Under the pieces are notes generated by a model. The model made no database searches, had not been told where the DNA came from, and worked only from the letters and a program-made list of their open reading frames with translations. 64,000 bases of DNA, taken from assembly GCF_002980525.1 (NCBI RefSeq), contig NZ_PVBQ01000004.1:124001-188000 (forward strand), given 5' to 3'. The position numbers were made by a program, and so were the translations under genes. This DNA is from Sphingobacterium haloxyli. GTDB taxonomy: Bacteria > Bacteroidota > Bacteroidia > Sphingobacteriales > Sphingobacteriaceae. Shown piece by piece: positions 34,638 to 43,489 of the stretch (position 1 is its first letter; the number at the start of each line of letters is the position of its first letter).

Positions 34638-37600
34638 ATGAACAAGATCAAACATCAAAATCAAATAAAATATTTGTTGCCGTCATTTGTTTATTTACCT
34701 ATGAAACTGACTGTAGTTATATTTTTCGCTTCTATGATGCTTTCTTTTGCGAATGCACATGGGCAGCGAGTCAATCTCAATCATCAAAAGGCACAATTGA
34801 AAAAAGTGCTGGTGGATATTAGTAAACAATCGGGTTATACTTTTATTTATGACGAAAAGGAACTAACGTCAACCTATCCCGTTTCTATCGTCATTGAAAA
34901 CGGTACTATACAAGAGACGTTAGATGTTCTGTTTGGAGACCAACCATTAACGTATGAAGTTAAGGGAAAATCTATTGCCATAACACGTCTTTCGCAGGTA
35001 ACGTCTACACGTTCTGGGGAAAGCCCAGGCATACAACAATATACGATTAAAGGAAGGGTAACTGATGGGAAGGGAGAACCACTTGCAGGGGTAACCGTAG
35101 CACTGAAAGGTGCAAGTATAGCTACAAGTACGGGTATGGACGGTGCTTATGGTATTGAGGTTCCAGCGCAGCAAGGTGTTTTAGTGTTCGACTACATGGG
35201 CTTTGCCAGGCAGGAAGTTTCCATCAATGGGAAATCCGTAGTTAACATTGTGCTAAAAGAACAGCTCAGTGACTTGGATGAGGTAGTCGTAGTGGGGTAT
35301 GGAACACAGCGTAAAAGCGATTTAACTGGTGCGGTAGCATCTGTTGCTGAAAAAGATTTCAATAAAGGACCACTGATATCAGCTGATCAGCTTATTCAAG
35401 GTAAAGTTTCAGGGGTACAAATGGTCAACAATAGCGGACAGCCTGGGGGGGCTAGTACAGTGCGTATTCGAGGGAATTCGGCCGTTACCGGTTCGGGACA
35501 ACCACTTTATGTCGTGGATGGGGTTGCCTTGGATGGGCGCACATCTCGACCGAATCAGAGTGGGGGGATCGGGACGAGTCCTGCGGGTAATCCGTTAAGC
35601 TTTATAAACCCCACGGATATTGCGTCTATTCAAGTCTTAAAAGACGCTTCGGCCACAGCTATTTACGGATCCAGAGCAGCCTATGGTGTTGTATTGATCA
35701 CAACCAAACGTGGCCAAGAAGGTGCGGTGAAAGTGGACGTGAATTCTTCAGGAGGTGTAGCCAACATTATGCGAAACATTGATATCTTGGACGGAAATCA
35801 ATATAGAGATGCATTGAATAAATATGGATTTACAACAGGTGATTACGGTGACAATGTAGATGCGTTAGGAACGATTTTGCGAACCGCTTATAATCAAAAC
35901 CATAACCTCTCGTTAAGTGGAGGAAATGCTGATAATAAATATCGGGCATCTTTTGGTTATCAAGACCAGCAGGGGATTGTTCAAAAGACAGGTTTTAAAC
36001 GCTACAGCGGGGCATTCAATGGAAATTTCAAGATGCTGGAAAGTAAAAAATTGGGTTTGGATGTCAATTTATTGGCCAGTCAAAACAGGGAAGACATTGC
36101 TCCTGTAGTAACTGATGCAGGCGCTAATGGTAGCTTAATTGGACAGGCTTTAGCCTGGAATCCTACACGTCCATTGCGAAATGCTGACGGTAGCTTAGCT
36201 ATTGAACAAGGTAATATTATCAATCCTCTGGCCATGTCAGAAGCTTATGATGATCGGGCTAATGTTACGAATATCTTAGCGAGCTTATCACCTTTCTATA
36301 AGTTTAATGATTGGTTGGAATACAGGATGTTATTGAGTGTGAACTATAGTAAAGGAGAACGTCGATCTTCTACCCGAAGTTTTATTAACATCCAGGGTAT
36401 ACAGGCCGATCCTGAAAATGATTTTGCCGGCGGTTATGCTAGTGTCGCTAACAATGAACTCGTTACGAAGCAGCTCACTCACACACTATCGTTTAATAAA
36501 GAAGTTGCCGCAGATTTGAACCTGAATGCCGTAATCGGATATGAATACATGGACTTTATCAATAGAGGAACCGACATGAACGCACGGGGATTTGGTGATA
36601 TTCCGGTAGATTATACAGATATCATGCAGGCCACTGCGCCCGGTAACAGAAATATTAATTCGTTCCACGACCCTACGACACAGTTGCAATCCTACTTTGG
36701 TCGGGCTACCTTTAATTTAAAAGAGCGCTATTTGTTGACCGCGACGGTTCGCGTGGATGGATCTACAAAGTTCGGAGAAAATAATCGGTACGGAACTTTC
36801 CCTTCTTTTGCTGCAGCATGGAATATTAAAAATGAAGGTTTTATGACCGATATGACGTGGTTGAATGAACTAAAAATACGGGCAGGTTGGGGGAAAACGG
36901 GTAACCAGGAATTTCCGTCTGGTTCTTCCCAGCGAAGGTATTCGATTGGATTTGGGAGCGGAGAACAAACTAGGCCCATTAATAATAATGAGAATACTGA
37001 CTTGCGGTGGCAATCGGACGAACAGATTAATATAGGCGCCGATTTTGGTTTCTTTGAAGGGCGGCTCCAAGGAACGGTTGATTTCTTCCATAAAAAAACA
37101 ACAGATCTACTTTTTCCTCAGACACCGCAGTATCCTGCATCACCGGATGCTTCGATCACCTGGATAAATCTACCTGGTGAAGTAATTAATAAAGGGGTAG
37201 AACTGAACCTGAACGGTGTAATTATTGAAAACGATGACTTTAGGTGGGACCTAGGCGGAAATGCCACGTTTGTGAAAAATCGTGTGCAAAATTTAGGGGA
37301 AAGCGAAATCATCCGGACCGGTAGCCTCAGCGGCCAGGGGTTGAGTGACGTCACGGTACAGGTCGTACAGAATGGCTATCCATTGTTTGCTTTTGTGACG
37401 AGGGAATACCTGGGACTAGATGAGGAGGGCTTTTCGAGGTTTACAGATGAAGGATTTGTATTTCACCGCGTAGGAAATCCGAACCCAAGAGTTTTATTGG
37501 GTGTCAGTACTGGTATTGACTATAAACGCTTCTCCTTTAGTGCCAATTTCAACGGGGTAATAGGGCAGGACATCTACAATAATACGGCAAATGCCGTATT

Positions 37601-37952
37601 ACCTATTTCTAATCTCGGTTCCCGAAATATTGCATCAGAACTGATGAGTCAAGGAGTCTTAGAATCACCGGCAAACCCTATCGCCGCTTCTTCAAGGTAT
37701 ATTGAAAATGGTAGTTACTTAAAATTAGCGAATGCAACATTGAATTATCGGATAGGAGATGTTGGGGCTTCGATTAAAAACTTGGGGGTGTTTTTGAATG
37801 GACAGAATATATTCGTTGTTACTAAATATAAAGGATTTGATCCAGAAGTAAACGTAAATAAATCTGTAAATAGTGTTCCTTCAGCAGGTATAGATAATGT
37901 TACGTATCCCACAGCCCGCACATTCAATATTGGCGTCAATTTTTCATTGTAA
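34638..37952 (+). CDS. SusC/RagA-family TonB-dependent receptor with N-terminal STN signalling domain
   Basis: The 1104-residue protein has a signal region (to about 43, ending AHGQ), an STN domain (about 50-115: LKKVLVDISKQSGYTFIYD, then TIQETLDVLF), a carboxypeptidase-regulatory-like domain (about 135-212), the SusC motif DEVVVVGYGTQRKSDLTGAV, the plug with IQVLKDASATAIYGSRAAYG, and a barrel. The STN domain is what touches FecR in surface signalling and is missing in the receptor at 2505. It imports an unknown substrate with the SusD encoded 17 bases downstream. A Met at residue 22 (MKLTVV) is a possible alternative start and gives a more compact signal peptide. Confidence 0.95.
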   Translation: MNKIKHQNQIKYLLPSFVYLPMKLTVVIFFASMMLSFANAHGQRVNLNHQKAQLKKVLVDISKQSGYTFIYDEKELTSTYPVSIVIENGTIQETLDVLFGDQPLTYEVKGKSIAITRLSQVTSTRSGESPGIQQYTIKGRVTDGKGEPLAGVTVALKGASIATSTGMDGAYGIEVPAQQGVLVFDYMGFARQEVSINGKSVVNIVLKEQLSDLDEVVVVGYGTQRKSDLTGAVASVAEKDFNKGPLISADQLIQGKVSGVQMVNNSGQPGGASTVRIRGNSAVTGSGQPLYVVDGVALDGRTSRPNQSGGIGTSPAGNPLSFINPTDIASIQVLKDASATAIYGSRAAYGVVLITTKRGQEGAVKVDVNSSGGVANIMRNIDILDGNQYRDALNKYGFTTGDYGDNVDALGTILRTAYNQNHNLSLSGGNADNKYRASFGYQDQQGIVQKTGFKRYSGAFNGNFKMLESKKLGLDVNLLASQNREDIAPVVTDAGANGSLIGQALAWNPTRPLRNADGSLAIEQGNIINPLAMSEAYDDRANVTNILASLSPFYKFNDWLEYRMLLSVNYSKGERRSSTRSFINIQGIQADPENDFAGGYASVANNELVTKQLTHTLSFNKEVAADLNLNAVIGYEYMDFINRGTDMNARGFGDIPVDYTDIMQATAPGNRNINSFHDPTTQLQSYFGRATFNLKERYLLTATVRVDGSTKFGENNRYGTFPSFAAAWNIKNEGFMTDMTWLNELKIRAGWGKTGNQEFPSGSSQRRYSIGFGSGEQTRPINNNENTDLRWQSDEQINIGADFGFFEGRLQGTVDFFHKKTTDLLFPQTPQYPASPDASITWINLPGEVINKGVELNLNGVIIENDDFRWDLGGNATFVKNRVQNLGESEIIRTGSLSGQGLSDVTVQVVQNGYPLFAFVTREYLGLDEEGFSRFTDEGFVFHRVGNPNPRVLLGVSTGIDYKRFSFSANFNGVIGQDIYNNTANAVLPISNLGSRNIASELMSQGVLESPANPIAASSRYIENGSYLKLANATLNYRIGDVGASIKNLGVFLNGQNIFVVTKYKGFDPEVNVNKSVNSVPSAGIDNVTYPTARTFNIGVNFSL

Positions 37953-37969
37953 AAATTAAATGAAATATT

Positions 37970-39490
37970 ATGAACAATATATATATAAAAATCGTTTTGG
38001 TCATCCTCGTAATAGCAACCTTTACGGGATGTACAAAATTAGAAGAAAATCTTCACGGACAGGTAGGATCTGGGGATGTAGGAAGTGATGATGTACCAGC
38101 TTTATTAAATGCGACATACATCGCTATGCGTAATCCTTATTACGGCCCGTACGGATGGTGGGCGCTTCAAGAATTCCCAACAGATGAAGCTATTGTACCT
38201 ACAAGGGGGGGAGATTGGGATGATAACGGTGCCTGGCGCGCCCTTCATTTACATCGATGGGAGTCAGATCATACACGGATTCATAGTGTGTTCAAGGATG
38301 TTCTCGGTGTGAGCTATGCGGCGACCGATATTTTGCAATATAACCCGACTCCCGCTCAAGAAGCACAAGCTAGATTTTTAAGAGCCTTTGCCGAATTTTC
38401 TATCCTTGATGGTTGGGGACAAGTACCCTATCGCGAGCCAGGAGAAAATGTTACGGAAAATCCGAGGGTACGGAATGCGGAAGAGCAAATCAGTTATCTC
38501 ATTTCGGAAATTACAGCGGTTATGTCTGATTTGCCGACTAATCGTATAGATCGGGGATCTCCAGATGCAGCAAAGGTACTCTTAATGAAAATCTTTTTGA
38601 ATAAAGGGGCATTTCTGAACCGGGAATCACCAACTTTTTCCAATGAAGATATGCAAGAAGTCATCGATCTTGCAGATGAAATTATTAATAGTGGAAAATA
38701 TGAGTTGATCGATGATTATTTTCTGAATTTCGCCCCAGAAAATGGGCAATCGAAAACAGAAAATATATTTACAGGAGAAAATATAGGCGGAGAAAGTTCG
38801 GCGACGGGGATGACAAATATGTGGGTGGCAACGCTTCATTACAATCAAAGCCCCAGGGGGAATAACGGATTCTGTACATTGTCTGAATTCTATAATAAAT
38901 TTGAGGAAAGCGACGTGCGGCGTGGAGGAGAGTACCCTGGTATGACGAATATAAGTGGTGTAAGAGTCGGTTTTTTAGTAGGTCAGCAAGTGAACCAAAA
39001 TGGGGAAAATTTAACAGACCGCCGAGGTAATCTCTTGGCGTTTACACCGGAAGTAAGTATTATCGAACGTGACCAAAATCATCTCGAAGTAGCTGGTATA
39101 CGTGTCATTAAATATCCTATTGACTATGCGAATGGTTCTACCAGTTTATTAGACAACGATTGGGTATTTTACCGGTATTCAGATGTACTATTGATGAAAG
39201 CGGAAGCACTTTTGCGCACCGGACAAGAAGGAGAAGCACTACAGCTCGTAAATGAGGTGCGAACAAAAAGAGGAGCAAGTAACTTATCTGAATTAGACGA
39301 GCAACTGCTACTGGAGGAACTAGGACGTGAGTTCTTCTGGGAAGGACATCGGAGAACAGATTTGATTAGGTTCGGAAGATTTTTAGAAGCTTGGCAGGAA
39401 AAACCGGTGTCTGATGCTAGAAACCTGCTTTTCCCTATCCCGTTAAATCAACTGGGTAATCCAAATTATACACAAAACGCAGGTTATTGA
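37970..39490 (+). CDS. SusD/RagB-family lipoprotein
   Basis: The 506-residue protein has a lipoprotein signal with the cysteine at 21 (ATFTGC) and TKLEENLHG after it. SusD features: ALLNATYIAMRNPYYGPYGW, ARFLRAFAEFSILDGWGQVPYR, and the C-terminal VLLMKAEALLRTG plus LGREFFWEGHRRTDLIRFG. It forms the surface lid on the SusC encoded 17 bases upstream. No glycosidase, protease or other enzyme follows, so the substrate class is open. It ends at a 13-bp stem terminator. Confidence 0.95.
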   Translation: MNNIYIKIVLVILVIATFTGCTKLEENLHGQVGSGDVGSDDVPALLNATYIAMRNPYYGPYGWWALQEFPTDEAIVPTRGGDWDDNGAWRALHLHRWESDHTRIHSVFKDVLGVSYAATDILQYNPTPAQEAQARFLRAFAEFSILDGWGQVPYREPGENVTENPRVRNAEEQISYLISEITAVMSDLPTNRIDRGSPDAAKVLLMKIFLNKGAFLNRESPTFSNEDMQEVIDLADEIINSGKYELIDDYFLNFAPENGQSKTENIFTGENIGGESSATGMTNMWVATLHYNQSPRGNNGFCTLSEFYNKFEESDVRRGGEYPGMTNISGVRVGFLVGQQVNQNGENLTDRRGNLLAFTPEVSIIERDQNHLEVAGIRVIKYPIDYANGSTSLLDNDWVFYRYSDVLLMKAEALLRTGQEGEALQLVNEVRTKRGASNLSELDEQLLLEELGREFFWEGHRRTDLIRFGRFLEAWQEKPVSDARNLLFPIPLNQLGNPNYTQNAGY

Positions 39491-39520
39491 TAGCGTCAAG
39501 ATTACAACATCAGTGCAAAG

Positions 39521-39551
39521 AAAAAGCAGGGTTCATAAAACCCTGCTTTTT
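39521..39551. terminator. Bidirectional terminator after susD
   Basis: Perfect 13-bp arms AAAAAGCAGGGTT (39521-39533) and AACCCTGCTTTTT (39539-39551) with a 5-base loop. It serves susD on the + strand and the small acidic gene on the - strand. Confidence 0.9.
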
Positions 39552-39582
39552 AGATCTTTCACGAATTTCACGTGGTCATGCA

Positions 39583-39741
39583 TTAAAAATCATCGTCATC
39601 GTCAAAATCATCGAACTCTCCGATTGAATCAATTTCATCTAATTCGAAATCGTCATCATAGACATCATCTGCATCATCCTCCGGACCGTTAAAATTGATA
39701 ATTTCTTCAGCCAAAACCTCTTTTTCTGCCGCTGCCATCAT
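39583..39741 (-). CDS. Small highly acidic protein (52 residues)
   Basis: This frame starts with two Met codons and an alanine-rich MMAAAEKEVLAEEIINF, then becomes almost entirely Asp/Glu: repeated DD pairs, ELDEIDSIGEF and a terminal run of Asp ending in Phe. Roughly half of the residues are acidic and there is one lysine, so the charge is strongly negative. No domain is recognised. Codon use is normal, and the frame ends just before a perfect bidirectional terminator, which supports a real gene. The upstream ribosome-binding site is weak. It could act as an RNAP- or ribosome-associated acidic peptide, a nucleic-acid mimic or a cation buffer; this is guesswork. It is transcribed in the same direction as scpB, 131 bases downstream of it. 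Confidence 0.7.
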   Translation of the reverse strand: MMAAAEKEVLAEEIINFNGPEDDADDVYDDDFELDEIDSIGEFDDFDDDDDF

Positions 39742-39872
39742 AGTCTTGTCGTGTTAATAAATGATAAATCTACTGTTTGTTACCAACGGTAAAAATAATC
39801 AAGAATCTTCTAACTAGAAATTTTTTTTGTTTTTTTATCGCTTGTCAACCAGTAAGTTAAAATGCATATCAG

Positions 39873-40433
39873 CTATTTTGCGGCCTCACCTATGCTATTG
39901 TCGTCTGTGATAATGTCTTTTAGCTGGGGTAAATCTTTGACTGACCGGATGCCGAAATGCTGCATAAACTGCCCACTAGTAGCATACAATAACGGCTTTC
40001 CTATACTTTCTGCTTTTCCAACAATCTCGATGAGGTTCTTTTCTAACAGTCGCTGAATAGAATAATCACAGTTGACACCTCGGATCTGCTCAACTTCCAA
40101 TTTGGTAATGGGCTGCCGATACGCAATTATCGACAATGTCTCCAAAGCAGCTTGGCTTAATTTCTTTTTGTCCTTATGCGCTTGAAGTTGATTAACGGTT
40201 TCGTGGTACTTTTCTTTAGTCAAAAACTGGTATTGCTTATTGAAAACCTTGAGGCTAAATATTTGATCTTCATCGGTATATTTTTCCCCTATTTTGTTTA
40301 ACATATCTAACACTTCTTGCTTATTTATGTCAATGGCCAAAGCGTCTTTGAGTATCTGTTTTATTTCGTTGGCGTTAATACCCTCTTCGGATGCAAAAAT
40401 AATCGCCTCTATATTTAATAAAATATCTTTCAT
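39873..40433 (-). CDS. scpB: Segregation and condensation protein B
   Basis: The 186-residue protein has two winged-helix domains, seen in LNIEAIIFASEEGINANEI at the start and ALETLSIIAYRQPITKLEVEQIRGV in the middle, with IVGKAESIGKPLLYATS after it; these are the ScpB hallmarks. It works with ScpA and SMC in chromosome condensation. scpA is not in the window. mqnC lies 50 bases upstream in the same direction and may share its transcript. Confidence 0.93.
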   Translation of the reverse strand: MKDILLNIEAIIFASEEGINANEIKQILKDALAIDINKQEVLDMLNKIGEKYTDEDQIFSLKVFNKQYQFLTKEKYHETVNQLQAHKDKKKLSQAALETLSIIAYRQPITKLEVEQIRGVNCDYSIQRLLEKNLIEIVGKAESIGKPLLYATSGQFMQHFGIRSVKDLPQLKDIITDDNSIGEAAK

Positions 40434-40483
40434 TGGAATAATGTTTTCAATGGCAACTCAAGCGGGTTTCCCGACAACGTACT

Positions 40484-41605
40484 TTAATAGTTAATAACCT
40501 GCTCTTCCATTTGTGGTAATTCTCTAAATTCGTACTTCTGGGTACGTAATTGCGGTTGGAAACCGGCTTCCAAAATAGCTTCTTGTATAGATGTGGAAGT
40601 GAATCGATGCGGTGCGCCAGCGGCGGAAACCACATTTTCTTCTATCATAATCGAGCCGAAATCATTTGCTCCCGCATGTAAACAAAGTTGTGCAGTTTTC
40701 TTTCCTACAGTTAGCCACGAGGCCTGGATGTTCTTAATATTAGGTAACATAATGCGACTCAATCCGATCATCCGGATATACTCTTCGCTGCTTACGTTAT
40801 TGGTTATACCCCGCAAACGTTTTAATAAAGTGCCATCGTCCTGGAAAGGCCAAGGTATAAAGGCGACAAATCCATAAGCGTCGGCTGGCTTTTCGTGTTG
40901 AACTTCACGAATCCAGACCAGGTGTTCAAAACGCTCTTCTATAGTTTCTATATGACCAAACATCATAGTAGCCGATGTCGGGAGGTCGATTTGATGGGCA
41001 GCACGCATTACATCCAACCATTCCTGTCCACCACATTTGCCTTTCGAGATTAATCTCCGCACCCGATCATTCAGTATTTCTGCTCCTGCACCTGGAAGCG
41101 AATCTAATCCTGATTTTTTCAATGCGCGGAGTACTTCAATATGTGAAAGTCCTTCTAGTTTTGCGATATGGGCGACTTCGGGTGGACCAAGCGAATGTAG
41201 TTTAAGGCTAGGATAAAGCTCTTTAAGCTGCTTGAATAAGTTCGTGTAAAAACCGAGACCCAGATCAGGATGGTGTCCACCCTGTAAAAGCAACTGGTCA
41301 CCACCATATCGAAATGTTTCTTCGATTTTCTGTTTATACGTTTCAATATCCGTTATATAACTTTCTTCATGGCCAGGACGGCGAAAGAAATTGCAAAATT
41401 TGCAGTTTGCGATACATACATTCGTGGTATTGACATTGCGGTCAATCTGCCAAGTAACTCTGCCATGAGGTACTTGTATTTCTCGCAACTTGTTGGCAAC
41501 ATAGACCAAATCTGCCGTTGCTGCATTCTGGTAGAGATAGATACCTTCTTCCTTGGATAAAAACTCAAAATTAAGCGCGCGCTCAAGTAATTTGTCTACA
41601 TTCAT
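40484..41605 (-). CDS. mqnC: Cyclic dehypoxanthinyl futalosine synthase (radical SAM)
   Basis: The start is placed at ATG 41605; an in-frame TTG lies 9 bases upstream. The 373-residue radical SAM enzyme has the cluster motif CIANCKFCNF (CxxxCxxC) preceded by IDRNVNTTNV, then LLLQGGHHPDLGLGFY, LHSLGPPEV, LPGAGAEIL and TSATMMFGHIET, the arrangement of MqnC rather than MqnE. It cyclises dehypoxanthine futalosine in the futalosine route to menaquinone. The other mqn genes are not here. The -7-like element at 41612-41619 would place transcription start almost at the ATG. Confidence 0.9.
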   Translation of the reverse strand: MNVDKLLERALNFEFLSKEEGIYLYQNAATADLVYVANKLREIQVPHGRVTWQIDRNVNTTNVCIANCKFCNFFRRPGHEESYITDIETYKQKIEETFRYGGDQLLLQGGHHPDLGLGFYTNLFKQLKELYPSLKLHSLGPPEVAHIAKLEGLSHIEVLRALKKSGLDSLPGAGAEILNDRVRRLISKGKCGGQEWLDVMRAAHQIDLPTSATMMFGHIETIEERFEHLVWIREVQHEKPADAYGFVAFIPWPFQDDGTLLKRLRGITNNVSSEEYIRMIGLSRIMLPNIKNIQASWLTVGKKTAQLCLHAGANDFGSIMIEENVVSAAGAPHRFTSTSIQEAILEAGFQPQLRTQKYEFRELPQMEEQVINY

Positions 41606-41611
41606 CGTTAA

Positions 41612-41619
41612 CAAAGATA
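41612..41619 (-). promoter_or_regulatory. Possible mqnC -7 element
   Basis: TATCTTTG on the - strand fits TAnnTTTG and ends 6 bases before the mqnC ATG. No TTTG lies at the proper distance upstream. If used, the mRNA would be leaderless or nearly so. Confidence 0.4.
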
Positions 41620-41736
41620 CGTAGGATTTTTATTTTTTTAATGATAGCTTTATAATGCTAATAAACTATTATCCCAAAAATTTGTTATGTTTATTGGGAA
41701 ACATATAGTGAACTATCTTAAAAAAACATTGATATC

Positions 41737-42009
41737 ATGGAACTGACACATGTAGCAGACGGCGGCAGATGGCTTGCGCTGAATGATGAGGTACAAATTG
41801 GAGAGTTGATTTATCAAGTAGAGGACAATGTGATGACGATTTCTCACGCGGAGGTTGAGCCCTTTTATCGAGGTAATAAAATTGCGGAGGAACTCGTGTT
41901 GGCAGCTATTCAGCAAGCGCGCGAACATGACTGGAAAGTCATCCCAGCTTGTTCTTTCGCAAAAACGGTATTTGAACGATATCCCGATGAACGGGATGTA
42001 TTAGCCTAA
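41737..42009 (+). CDS. Small GNAT-family N-acetyltransferase (YjdJ-like)
   Basis: The 90-residue protein fits the short GNAT subfamily: GELIYQVEDNVMTISHAEVEP as the central strands, FYRGNKIAEELVLAAIQQAR as the acetyl-CoA loop and helix (the loop is RGNKIAEEL), and WKVIPACSFAKTVFERYPD at the end. The PxCxFxxxxFxxxP pattern is the usual end of this group. The substrate is unknown. It is a single gene between divergent mqnC and convergent tauE-like genes. Confidence 0.85.
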   Translation: MELTHVADGGRWLALNDEVQIGELIYQVEDNVMTISHAEVEPFYRGNKIAEELVLAAIQQAREHDWKVIPACSFAKTVFERYPDERDVLA

Positions 42010-42014
42010 TTTGA

Positions 42015-42047
42015 GTGGTGCGTAATTGATAATTCACCGCGCATCAC
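42015..42047. terminator. Possible terminator between GNAT and TSUP genes
   Basis: GTGGTGCG (42015-42022) pairs with CGCATCAC (42040-42047) with one G-T pair; the loop is 17 bases. It overlaps the TSUP stop codon. There is no long T-run, so the call is tentative. Confidence 0.4.
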
Positions 42048-42808
42048 AAAATAATCAGCAGTATCGCTGAAATAACAACCAGCGTCATGATAAGCACGCG
42101 AAATCCCTTCTCTGGAAGGATTTTTACAATTTGTATACCTATTAACCCTCCCAGTAGAATAAAGGGAATAGCGAATAAATTGAGGTAGAAACCTGCCCAG
42201 CTGAGATTATGCCATACAAATGCCTGTAACGGAATTTTGGTGAAGTTCAGCAGCATGATGAACCAGGCGGAAGTAGCGGCGAAACTGATCTTATTTAGGC
42301 GTTTAGAGAGCATATAGACGGATAGGGCAGGGCCGGCTGCATTTCCTATCATAGTAGAAAATCCGAGAATAAAACCAAAAATAGGTGAATACCAGCGGTT
42401 TTTCGTTAACTTATCCTGTTTCTGTTGAGAGGTTTTTTCCAACCAGATCATGATGCCGACGCCGACTATGATACATGCGCCGATCAATAACTTAAATAAC
42501 TTGTCGTCGATGTAATTTCCAAGGAGTAAACCTACGACAAGCCCAAATAGAGCGGCAGGCAATAGATTTTTTATTTCGTTCCACAGAAATTCCTTTCTGT
42601 AATAGATAACGGCAACCAAGTCTGCGATACAAAGAAGTATGAGTACGATGCCGGTAGAGTATTTCGCCCCGAATAGAAAGGCGAACAACGGAACGGCTAG
42701 GGTCCCTATATTCTGGACACCCGTTTTTGACATGCCTATCAGTACGGCACATACAAAGTACAAGACCCATTCCGAAGGTGAGGAAAGGAGCTGTAGTGCT
42801 TCGGTCAT
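42044..42808 (-). CDS. TauE/SafE-family (TSUP) membrane permease
   Basis: The 254-residue protein has about eight membrane helices in the two-half pattern of the family: GMSKTGVQNIGTLAVPLFAF in the first half and GFSTMIGNAAGPALSVYML in the second. Such proteins export sulfite, sulfoacetate or other small organic anions. It starts 4 bases after the HAD gene, so it is probably the third gene of an operon with kdsB, but no link to Kdo is evident. The exact substrate is unknown. Confidence 0.85.
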   Translation of the reverse strand: MTEALQLLSSPSEWVLYFVCAVLIGMSKTGVQNIGTLAVPLFAFLFGAKYSTGIVLILLCIADLVAVIYYRKEFLWNEIKNLLPAALFGLVVGLLLGNYIDDKLFKLLIGACIIVGVGIMIWLEKTSQQKQDKLTKNRWYSPIFGFILGFSTMIGNAAGPALSVYMLSKRLNKISFAATSAWFIMLLNFTKIPLQAFVWHNLSWAGFYLNLFAIPFILLGGLIGIQIVKILPEKGFRVLIMTLVVISAILLIIL

Positions 42809-42812
42809 GGAT

Positions 42813-43472
42813 CTAGTGTCGTAATAGATTCATTACGCGGGCAGCGTTTATTTCGCGGTAATCATTGATGTACAAAGAACATGGAGGCAATTCGTCTCGG
42901 GTGTGGGAACTCAATACACCCACCACCTTCATTCCCGCATTTAATGCCGCGGTCACACCGGAAAAAGAATCTTCAAATACAACGCAACCATTCGGTGATA
43001 CACCCAGTTTTTCAGCGGACTTTAGATAAACCTCGGGATGAGGCTTATGTTGAGAGACGTCTTCACTTGCCATTAGCGAATCCATCTTGGCGTCGATCTG
43101 TAAACTATCTAAAATCAATTTTAGATTTGCCAAAGGTGCTGAGGTCGCCACAGCGGTTTTAAATCCTGCAGATTTTAAGTCATCCAGAAACGGCAAATAA
43201 TGCGGTAGTGGATCGACCTCTGCTTGATAGATTTCTCGAAAGAGGGATTCCTTTTCGTCTTCCAATTGTTTTAATTCTTCGCCGATAATCTCTCTTTTAA
43301 AAAAATGTGTCATAATATAACTATTATGCTTTCCATACATATGTTCTTCAAATTCCTTTTCCGTATAGGGGATTTCATATTTGTCAAAAAAATGTTCAAA
43401 AGCTTTAGCATGGTAGGGGTTTGTATGGCAGATAACCCCATCCATATCGAAAATTACTGCAAATGGATTCAT
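42813..43472 (-). CDS. HAD-family phosphatase (beta-phosphoglucomutase-like)
   Basis: The 219-residue protein has the HAD motifs: FDMDGVI (nucleophile and acid/base aspartates, residues 9-15), TSAPLANL for motif II, KPHPEVY with the lysine, and VFEDSFSGVTAAL for motif IV. The helical C1 cap between motif I and II fits the phosphoglucomutase/phosphoglycolate group, not the capless KdsC type, so it does not complete the Kdo pathway despite lying 17 bases after kdsB. The substrate is likely a small sugar phosphate. Confidence 0.85.
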   Translation of the reverse strand: MNPFAVIFDMDGVICHTNPYHAKAFEHFFDKYEIPYTEKEFEEHMYGKHNSYIMTHFFKREIIGEELKQLEDEKESLFREIYQAEVDPLPHYLPFLDDLKSAGFKTAVATSAPLANLKLILDSLQIDAKMDSLMASEDVSQHKPHPEVYLKSAEKLGVSPNGCVVFEDSFSGVTAALNAGMKVVGVLSSHTRDELPPCSLYINDYREINAARVMNLLRH

Positions 43473-43489
43473 ACAGCAAAGGTACGGTT

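Noticed and set aside
42813..43472. KdsC (Kdo-8-phosphate phosphatase) because of the neighbour kdsB
   Set aside because: The protein has a helical cap and is about 219 residues; KdsC is capless and shorter.
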